A stretch of DNA of 17,114 nt from Acanthaster planci (taxonomy: Eukaryota; Echinodermata; Asteroidea; Valvatida; Acanthasteridae), in contig NW_019091385.1 in assembly GCF_001949145.1 (NCBI RefSeq), positions 3,039,557 to 3,056,670 of the forward strand, given 5' to 3'. The notes under the pieces were generated by a model that did no database searches, was not told where the DNA came from, and saw only the letters and a list, made by a program, of their open reading frames with translations. Shown here in pieces: positions 1 to 8,900 of this stretch. The position numbers were made by a program, and so were the translations under genes. Numbering within the stretch: the stretch's first letter is position 1; every line of letters begins with the position of its first letter.

Positions 1-1455
1 ATAATTTCTATTTTGAAGATGATAGAATCGAGGGATGGATTTTCTCTGTATGATGACATTGTCCAGGGTAACTCTGCACGGCATTTCCATGTTTTCATGG
101 AAATAATCGAGCATCTCCGACAACTATTGCCTGGTTTCTTTGCTCCTAGAAGACAAACTGCCACTGTGAAAGTTGAGATGAATGCAAGAGTTAGCTATTC
201 TTTATCCTAAGCACAGAGGTAGTGTTGCATCTTGTTTCAAACTTATGTACTGATTGGAGGGTTGAGTATTGACAGGACACGCTAGAACAATTTCTTGTCG
301 CAAATAAAAATATGCTGAGCATGTAAAACAATGCAGGATAATAAAAGCATGCGTAGAAATGGAAAAATATGCCAAGGGATACGACCCGACATGCATCGGT
401 GAATTCAAACAATACTACTTATTAATTCCCCACTTGACTGATCGTTTTCATGCACGGTGGTATTGTTTGATAATAACTAATAAATTAATAAATAGGAGTA
501 GGTTTCGGCTCGGTAATTTAAAACCCACACTTTCTTTAATAGAAACCCTTAGGCCTATTTCGTGGGATGGACTGTGTACAAACATATGGATAACAAAAGA
601 AAAATGCTGAAATTAAAATTTCATGAAATACATTTCGATGGAACGGTGAATATGAGTACGCATGCAACAAGTGAATTACAAGCTAAAATGTAAGAAACGT
701 TGAAAAGAGAGCATAAATGAATATTGCTGTCACTGTTAAATGATTTTGTCATTTAGCAGTTCAAGCATGGTCATCAAAAGAACGGACTTTTAAGACCAAT
801 ACAAAACAGGGATGTAAGCGCTAGTGCAACTATTGCTGGGTAGTTTTTGCATGTCATTTACATGAAATGTCACAACTGTGCCTCCAAGTCTGAAACTTTC
901 CTGTTTTGTGTATCTGGAGGGTTGTTTCATTCATTTTGAATCTGAAAGATCACAAATAATTTAACAATGTTGACCGCGACAGAAAAATCAGCTGAACACT
1001 ATGTCAAACAAGTAGTTAACTTCCGCCGTATCAGTTTAAACTCTATTTAATTTTTAATTCAGTTTGGAAATGTAAATTCAATAAAAACCTAATGTTTAAG
1101 TTGTTCACTTCTGCTGTTCTATATTGATGTGACAGTTACCGATAATTTTCAGTATTTGGCAAAGGTAAACTTTAAATGATGTTTATTAAATCGTTTTCCC
1201 AGTAACAACATTGAAGTGCATGCTGGCGATTACAACTACAGACATTTTGAAGCCATCTTCTTATCTAAGATGTTATAGCGGCATCATCATATCTCCTTGA
1301 TATCAGAGGTATATTTAGCATTATTTTCATGTGTAGAAGTGAATGTAATGTTAGAAATAATTGCGACGAAAAGGGTACTTCTACAGGTTCAATCGAATTG
1401 TCACCTCATATTAGGCATGCGCCACTTACTGAATAGAATGAAAATTCCACCCCAA

Positions 1456-1586
1456 ACTCGCTCTCCCTTTTTTCCACCGGCAACCAGCCCCGTCTGACAC
1501 GGTTAATCCGGCGAGGCAATTCACTTCCCTTTTTCAGCCCACTCGCATCCCCTTTTTTTCCACCGGCAACCAGCCCCATCTGACAT
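1456..1586. repeat. Two diverged direct copies, about 85 bp apart
   Basis: A 45-bp segment at 1456-1500 recurs at 1541-1586. Both start actcgc, pass through a pyrimidine run and contain ccaccggcaaccagcccc followed by a tctgaca string. The intervening sequence is only partly similar (cacttcccttttt). It is probably a two-copy minisatellite. Confidence 0.65.
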
Positions 1587-2057
1587 GAAGGGTAGATAGA
1601 CGGTTATTTAAAAAGTCTGTTTTCTGGCGAATTTTCCAGGAAATGCTGTGTCAATACTGTGGAGGTGACTTTACAACATTCTGTGTTGACCGGTCACTGC
1701 TGCTATACCCATTTCACATTGTTAACCAATCAACTATGGCGATTATCTGACCGTAAATAACGTGGGCTGCTGCCCGAGGCAGCCTGCAACCCCCCCCCAG
1801 CTCCCGTTTTTTATGACAAAAACCGCACAACCCATCATAAAGAGTAAGTTAGGGCAGGATTAAGGTACCAACTTTTACGACAGTGTGTTGGTAATGTCAC
1901 AGTCCAGTGGTCGCGTGCGCTCAGGCAGCAGAAGTCGCCTCGTCTTCGGGACCATCTACCTGCTGGTGTGACTAAACAGTGCACCCGTGCATTCACTTAT
2001 GACATTGGGATTTGACCCACTCTACTGTGACCAGATACCATGTTACAACACAGGCGA

Positions 2058-2087
2058 ACTCACTCATGTACCTTACATGTAGTGAGT
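2058..2087. repeat. 30-nt hairpin (upstream region)
   Basis: actcactcatgta (2058-2070) pairs with tacatgtagtgagt (2074-2087) with a single bulged base and a 3-nt loop. No terminator or gene context is visible beside it. Confidence 0.45.
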
Positions 2088-2492
2088 CTGGTGAGCGCTT
2101 ACCATAGGATCATACCCTGACAAAATGATTGAACTGTGTGTGTGTAGATGTACTGTACATGTACACACACACCCATGACAATGCTGGTCACACGCTGACT
2201 GCGTACACAAAGTCTCTCCCAATGTGTCCTCAAAGCTTTATTGTACCAAACTATTCCAACCCCTATTTTAAGTGACAATTTCTGTATTAACCAGTCGGTC
2301 GTACAGCAACAAACAACAACCCGTTTATCTCTTATTAACAACCCAAGTGCTCTCTCACAAGCGCAAGTCAGCAATGGATACCAAATCTCAAGTGGAATAC
2401 GCGGCTGTTCCCCTTCATTTCGATGCAGGTAGGTTTATTGTCCGAAGGAGTGTCGTGTAACTTAGCAAGTCAGCAACCGTACCACAACGGTG

Positions 2493-2530
2493 AAAAAACA
2501 AATAAATAAATAAACAAACAAACAAAAACA
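2493..2530. repeat. AAAT/AAAC microsatellite
   Basis: An A-rich run of aaataaataaataaac followed by aaacaaacaaac units, a simple tetranucleotide repeat. Confidence 0.8.
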
Positions 2531-4494
2531 CCTCCACGACCACTGTTTGAACTAGCATCCAGTGTGGGCATGTTCCCTCTAAGTCCCATTCATTGAAGCA
2601 GATTGTATTGGTTTTATTCACGGCTTGTTATTCCGCAAACACGGGTATCATACGGGTGCAAATATGGTTTATACTTGTGACAAAAATACCCGTTATAAAT
2701 ATGTACACATGTATGTGTGTACCTTGGTAACGTGGCGAGGGCAAACTTTGTGACAGAGGGTACGGTAGTTTTGGTCGGAGAGCTCCTGGCTCAGTGCGTG
2801 AGCGATGCTCTGTTGCGCCATTTTCCATTTTCCGGGCTTGACTTGTTCTGCAGTGAGCGTCCAGAATCAGTTTGGATCATTTACTGATAGAACTAAATTT
2901 ATTTTTAAAAAGTCTGACTTCGCAGTGGGCATTATAATGTTCATGTTGCAAAAGATAGGGACATGTACATGTACATTTATATCAAACCCGAGTCTTTCAC
3001 ATGGGGGGGGGATGGTTGGGAAACTCAAGCCTGAATCAGGTCAACTTACAGAGACGGAGCAGACGTTTCTAACCCCTGATGGAATTACGAGATGCCAAAT
3101 TTCAAAGAATACTATCCCTTTTTAATCAACATTTGCTGAATGGTTTTTACACTCAGCGACTTGTAAAAGATTGTTGCTTGTGAATCATATTATCATAATA
3201 ATATTTAACTGTTGTTATTTACTATCAATTTTGTTCATTTCAAGTCCGTTATACTTATTGTGCAATGAAGCAAGGGGTTCGCAAACACAATTGGCAGTCT
3301 CAAAAGGACGGCCAACAATACCTTTTGTGAATGACGGAAGGAGGAAATACAAAATTTCAGTCAGCGTTGCGCACTCTTCAGTGTCGGGACTCCTCTTGTA
3401 CTCTTTCAACAGGGCCCTTTTTCGGCGCTGCCCTTGTTAAACAAACTTGGAGGAAGAAACACCACCACCCGATGGTACGACAAACAAGACTGGCAACGTT
3501 ATTTGCAATGGTCTACACGCCTCACAAGTTGTATTGACGTGATTAAAGGGCGGGCAGTACGCGGAGACTGGTATGCATACTATATGCAGGCCTGCAGTTT
3601 TCACAACGCGCCCGCACGTATACATGCAAATGTGTGGATGAAACTTATTTAAGCGGTATTGACCCTTCCAACGTAAACTGCTGTTTCCCTGCTCGAGTTG
3701 CTTGGCTCCCCTTTGCTCATTGGAGAGTGGATTGGAAGAACCTTCCTGACAGGTTTGTTTTGGTAAGGAGACTTATCCATGGACAAAACACAGTACACTT
3801 GGAAGTCTTCTTTCATTTTCTACAAGTTAAGTGGGCTTTTACGGTCTGTTGTTCCCTCTCTTTTGTGTTTAGAGTGAATTTAATACCACAAACTCAACAG
3901 ACATAAAATCTGCGGTACGGTGTTCAACCAGCTCCTCAACTCGGAAAAATCTGTCGAGAGACTTGAGTACGTGTGATTGGTCGGTACTGAGATGCTCATG
4001 GGCGTTGCTAGACCATTAAAGGGGAGGGGGCATCGCGAAACTTGCTTTCGGCTTCATTCTTCAAGATCGTTTCTGCCGACAGTAGCATTTTTTCCTGACA
4101 AAACCGGTCAAAGTGGGCCCAACTACTCTAGCAGAGTGGGATTTGTTAAGATTTTTTTCAGATTTCAGGGTTTTTTTCATCAGGATTTTCCTGACCTCCG
4201 GATCTTTCAAACAATATCTTGTAAAGTCTGTTAAGGTGTTTTTACTCGGTTGACATAGGACACAAGAAATAGGACACTCAGCCCTAGGAAGAAAGGTCTT
4301 AGACCACTAATGTTTTTGTCACTTTTCACAGATATATCAAAGCCGTTTTACTGCATATGCAAATTACTGGTAACTGATATAGGTTAGAACTTCACAATGG
4401 TAGGCCTAACAAATCATCCATTTGCTGCCTAGATATTATTTCAGCGGTGTCAGTAGCCTCATTTTATGATGATTATTTTTTCCAACCGATTGTA

Positions 4495-5756
4495 TCAGCA
4501 CAGTATCCGAATGTCACATAAATAATGTAAACATCATTTAAAAAAATTACTATAGAACACTGTGATTTTGTGGTACACAGTTTTCACTCACACTGAGACA
4601 GTTACCAGGAACAAATAAATTATCAGTAAACCATGCCTAAAACTAAGGAGGTAAGCAAAGCAACATAGAACTCTATCCTTATTCTGCGGGATGAAGGCTA
4701 TAGTGACCGGCAGGTGGCGACAATGCTCAATGTATCAAAGAAAAAGCAGGAGTATGGAAACACCATGCTGCAGCCAGGTTGAGGCGAGAAACAGCTTTCT
4801 ACTGTGCAGGACATTCAGGGGGACCACGGCCTCATCCGTTCACGCCAGACAATTCGACGATTGACCTCCAGCGACCTTCAGAAGGTGTGGGAAAGTTCAA
4901 TAACTGTGAGATGTTCATCAAGGACAGTCCGTATAACAGACTCCTGGAGGCTGGCTTGAAGTCACACAAGGCCAGGAAGAAGCCACCCACCAATGAGAAG
5001 CAGAGGAAGAGCAGATTACAGTTTGTCACAGCACACAAGAATTGGACTATTGAAGACTGGGCTAAAGTCATCTTCAGCGATGAGTCTAATTCCCAGTTGT
5101 TTCCAACTCCTGGCCATGTAATAGTGAAAAGAAGGTTTGAGGAAGCCTACAAGCCTGAATGTTTGATTCCTCTATCAGGTGAAATTTCATGGTGGTTCTG
5201 TAAGGATATGGGGCTGCTTCAGTAAGATTGGAACTGGACTGATGCGATTATGTGAAGGGCGGATAAACCAGGCCACCTACAAACAAGATCTGGAGGAAAG
5301 TCTACTGCCATCCATCAGCCCAGTGCCTGTTACCCAACTCTGATGATTGGGTTATTCAGCAGGACAACGCCCCTTGCCACACAGCAAAGTCAGTTAAGAC
5401 ATAGACGACAGATCATAACATCCAGATTATGAGCTGGCTTGCTCAATTGCAGGACCTAAACCCAATTGAAAACTTGTGGAACAGAAACAAAAAATGCAAG
5501 ACCACAAGTAATCAAACATAGCAGAGGTGTTTGAATTTTTGCGTCAGGAGTGGGCAGCTTTGACACCGAAAGAATGTCAGAGACTAGTGGAGAGAATGCT
5601 GAGGCGCATCAGTGCTGTCATCAAGAGCAAAGGCAATACCACCAAATACTGATACCTGACAGACTGTAACATGTCCAGACACTATTAATTTGGGTACCAA
5701 GAAGTAACAGCAGTCAGTTGTATAGCGTTTATGTAATTCTGAAATACTGAGCAAAT
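4495..5756 (+). mobile_element. Degenerate Tc1-like (Tc1/mariner, DD34E) DNA transposon
   Basis: An inactive element spanning a broken transposase gene and eroded inverted ends. The left end near 4501-4522 (cagtatccgaatgtcacata) resembles the reverse complement of 5728-5749; both contain CAGTAT followed by GAAT-like sequence and ACATAAA. A flanking TA duplication cannot be assigned with certainty. It lies in the same orientation as the SLC13 gene and ends only about 24 bp before its start codon. Confidence 0.82.
4633..5652 (+). pseudogene. Tc1-like transposase pseudogene
   Basis: Starts MPKTKEVSKAT and then an in-frame TAG at 4666. Beyond it lies a helix-turn-helix remnant with LRDEGYSDRQVATMLNVSK. 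The frame then shifts. The segment 4779-5225 is open and encodes LLEAGLKSHKARKKPP, then NWTIEDWAKVIFSDES with the first catalytic Asp (5079-5081). After further shifts come WGCFSKIG and GRINQATYK. QQDNAPCHTAK carries the second Asp (5363-5365), and DLNPIENLW carries the Glu (5468-5470). Exactly 34 codons separate the last two, the DD34E spacing, although a TAG lies between them. It ends with NTTKY and a TGA. Several stops and frameshifts make it non-functional. Confidence 0.93.
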
Positions 5757-5779
5757 TGCTTGTTTTGTTAATCCTAGAG

Positions 5780-5977
5780 ATGACTTCCTACGTCGACCCT
5801 CCACCGAGCTGGGAAGAAGTAGTCAGCCCAGCGGAGGAGCAAGACATGGATGGGCCAGCAGAGCTCCCGCCCCCTGCGCCCAGCCGGCGAGCTCTGATCT
5901 GGAGAAACCGACGATATATCATCGTGTTCCTGGTGCCTCTCATCCTGTGTCCAATCCCTATCGCCATCAACAATTCT
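5780..5977 (+). CDS. SLC13 exon 1 (start codon, N-terminus, first membrane helix)
   Basis: Encodes residues 1-66 and ends in phase 0 at the donor TCT|GTAAGA. The first 35-40 residues are a hydrophilic, acidic and proline-rich cytosolic tail. After RNRR comes the first hydrophobic helix ([18 protein letters not shown]). Vertebrate members start almost directly at this helix, so the tail is longer than usual. An in-frame ATG at 5756 exists, but a good acceptor-like tract (ttgttttgttaatcctag) ends at 5777, just before the ATG at 5780. The chosen ATG is therefore probably near the 5' edge of an exon, with 5' UTR exon(s) further upstream. Confidence 0.88.
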
Positions 5978-8900
5978 GTAAGATTTTAGCTGAAGATCAA
6001 CACATGAGAGAAAGTAGTCACACGTTCAACGATATTTTGTGCTCAAAACCACCAGTACTTTGAGAGATTCTGTTTTCATAACAATACTAGTGCCAAACAC
6101 AGTATTGAATGTTATGAAAAATTTTAAAAAAAGAAAAAAATATTTCTGTATGCAAGGGGGAGGGGGGGTAGTGAATACTTTCTTGCGCTTGAAATAAACC
6201 TATTTTGAGAGGCCAGGGGCGTTCTGCTCTGGTAACCCCACCATTCCGGAGACCAAGTCACAATCTACCTGATACGTGTGCTGATCTGTACAATGTAATA
6301 TAAATAATATTGGCATCCATTGCACACTTCTAGTCTTGTACAATGTACATGTACATCACATGTTTATTCTATAGGTGAAGGTACATGACAGAGTGCTTTA
6401 TAGTCCTTTGAGGTAAAGGGAGTTGGGCCGATGTTCATAAAAGCCTGCTAAGCCTAGTTGGCTGCTAAAATGGCCCCAATTAGTTCATAGCTAAGCCTAG
6501 TTGGAAGCTAAGTGATATGCATAAAACTTTGCTAACTTTGTTTGCTAAGTTGGGTGCCAACGTTAGAGTTGCATTTGGGGTTTGTGTTAGTCACGATTTG
6601 GCAACTGAATCATTTGTGGGTTACACATTGAGCAGCGAACATGGCGAGAGGTATACTTGAGCTTGCACAACTAAACACTGCAATTCATAAAAGTCTGCTA
6701 AGCCTAGTTGGCTGCTGTTCCTAAAAGTCATTTAACACATCCAAAACATCACTATATCCTATTGACATGCAACACACATTTTTCGGTTAGGGGCTTTAAA
6801 GAACTAGCTCATGTCCTAGCTGCGTGCTTAACATATCTAGCTGCCAACTAGCTGGTAACATTCTTAGGAAAGTTTTACTAAATTATAGTTGGTAACCACG
6901 GAGCAGAAAACTATAGATTTAGCAGGCTGCTAAAGCCTATAGTTAGCTGCTAAGTTAGCAGGCTTTTATGAATATCGGCCCAAGTCTTTCGTGAACCTCA
7001 ATTTATGCTGTCGTTACCTCAGATCGGCTACACGGCCTACAGCATCCTGATCATGGCAATCTTTTGGTGCACGGAGGCGATCTCTTTGGCCGTGACGGCT
7101 CTCTTACCCCTCGTCCTCTTCCCGCTCTTCGGGGTCATGCCGGCGAAGGATGTTGCAGTCCAATACTTCAAGGACACCAATCTGCTTTTCTTCGGCGGCC
7201 TGATGGTGGCTGTAGCCATCGAGGACTGTAACCTGCACCGAAGGATCGCCCTGGCTGTCTTGATACTGGTGGGGTCCAAGCCAAGATGGTGAGAACGGGA
7301 ATGTCTGGAAAAATAATCAGGGTTGGGTGTTGAGTGGGAAAGGGAACCACAAATGGACAGCATCGATTCTATTGCCAACTCGACCCTGGACGGTTTTGAT
7401 TTACACATGCATTAGAAATACTTGCAGAAGCCGTTTGCTTGCCCTTTTCTTCCACAGTTTCTTCATTACTGCTGGTGTTTGCATGTGTTAAAATGATTCG
7501 CCAATCAACGGTTTTGTAAACAACCGTCATTGATTTTCCTTCCAACCTTCCTCATTATTGATTTTTGTATAATGCCCCGAAGTAGCATGTGCGATTTAAT
7601 TATTGACGCCTGCAACTGAGACTTTTTTAAGCAAACGAATGTTAGGTTTACTTGATAAATAATCAGGTAAAATGCCAGAATTTTCATAAATTACTGGCAA
7701 ACGCTGGATTTTTCTAAAAATTTACAGCACCGCTCTCTCCTCGAATCTTAAAGGAACGATGCAATGTTTTTTTCTTCGAATAACCTTTGTGCATGTTTAA
7801 ACCCTTCTTCAATGTATGAAAAGTGTTTGAAATCTTTTTGAAGTTAAGTAAAATTTAAATTAATGCTCTGAAAAATTAAAAATTGACCAAGCTTTTCTAG
7901 ACAAGTGAGGGCGCTGTTAGTGTGAAGAAAATCCAGGAAGACTCTGTTCAGATTGTGTGTTTTCATGTTCAACTTTTGAACCCAAGAGAAAAAGTTGCTC
8001 CTAACCTACTGCTGGATACTTGTACTTACACTTAAATGGAAATCTTCGATAGTGAAATACGTGTGCGTGTGTAGCATTTTGTGTGTGCACAAATAAGTGC
8101 ACAAATAAGTGCGACATTGAGGTTCAGTGCCTCGGATTACATCGCAAATTGGCTTATGGATATACAAATTAATGGCATAAAAACTAAAAAGCCCCCAAAT
8201 ACAGATAAAACTATAGCACAACAAAAATTGAAGGTAAGGTTAATTTAAGACACAGAGGTGCAATTTAGGTAAAATGTATCTATTACACGATCCCTTAATA
8301 TTTTTGGCAACTGAAATGTAAATTTTATGATGTCATCGTAGATTACTTGTGAAATTCATTGTAAGATACCTTACTGAATTCACCCTACTCTCACAATTGT
8401 GTGTAGTGTGAGCTCAGCTTTCTTTTCGAAGTCCACATTTTCTTGAGCAATATTTTCAGAGTAACAGTTTTACTTGAATGAAATCTTCAGAGCAACACGT
8501 CACAAAATTGCACAGGTTGAAGCAAAAATTTAAGCTGCCATGCTGACATGTTTTATTGAACCATTTTTCTAAAAAGACTGAAACAATGAAAGCAGTGTAG
8601 CTTGAGGGGAAATCAGTCTCTCTCACTCGAGATGGAATCCTGCAGTTGTAAGTAGACAGAGCCGAAATGAAGAGGAGATAAACGGGCACGATAGAAACAC
8701 CATAAGAGGTTATATCGCACCCTGGCCTCTTCAGACTCGACCCTGGTCGGAATACTGCTGAAGGGAAAATGATTTTCACTCATAAAGAAATCAGTCAAAG
8801 TCCTGTCATGGAATCTGACGCTGAACACGAGATGTTAGGACCTCTGCAAGACTGCTTGACGGAGTCGGTCGACCCGGTCTTGTAGTCGTACCGCCAAGAT

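Larger units (their letters stand above)
1..4494. other. Region upstream of the Tc1 relic: no gene recognised
   Basis: No ORF here exceeds 106 codons and none shows a recognisable motif on either strand. It contains the small repeats listed separately, a G run at 3003-3010, a hairpin at 83-104 (atttccatg/catggaaat), another at 1765-1784 (ggctgc/gcagcc), and TGTACA-rich strings near 2145-2165 and 2964-2976. Three ATTGG (inverted CCAAT) boxes lie at about 3719, 3731 and 3976. These could belong to the SLC13 promoter or a 5' UTR exon, but no initiation site can be fixed. Confidence 0.5.

Noticed and set aside
13-210. 65-codon plus-strand ORF at the window edge, possibly part of an upstream gene
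   Set aside because: It has an acceptor-like lead and a plausible donor near 68, but no recognisable motif. It is too short and too close to the edge to support a call.
2805-3125. 106-codon plus-strand ORF
   Set aside because: It includes a G homopolymer and TGTACA simple sequence, with no recognisable domain or flanking signals.
7037-7408. 123-codon minus-strand ORF over exon 2
   Set aside because: A shadow of the highly conserved coding exon 2 on the other strand.
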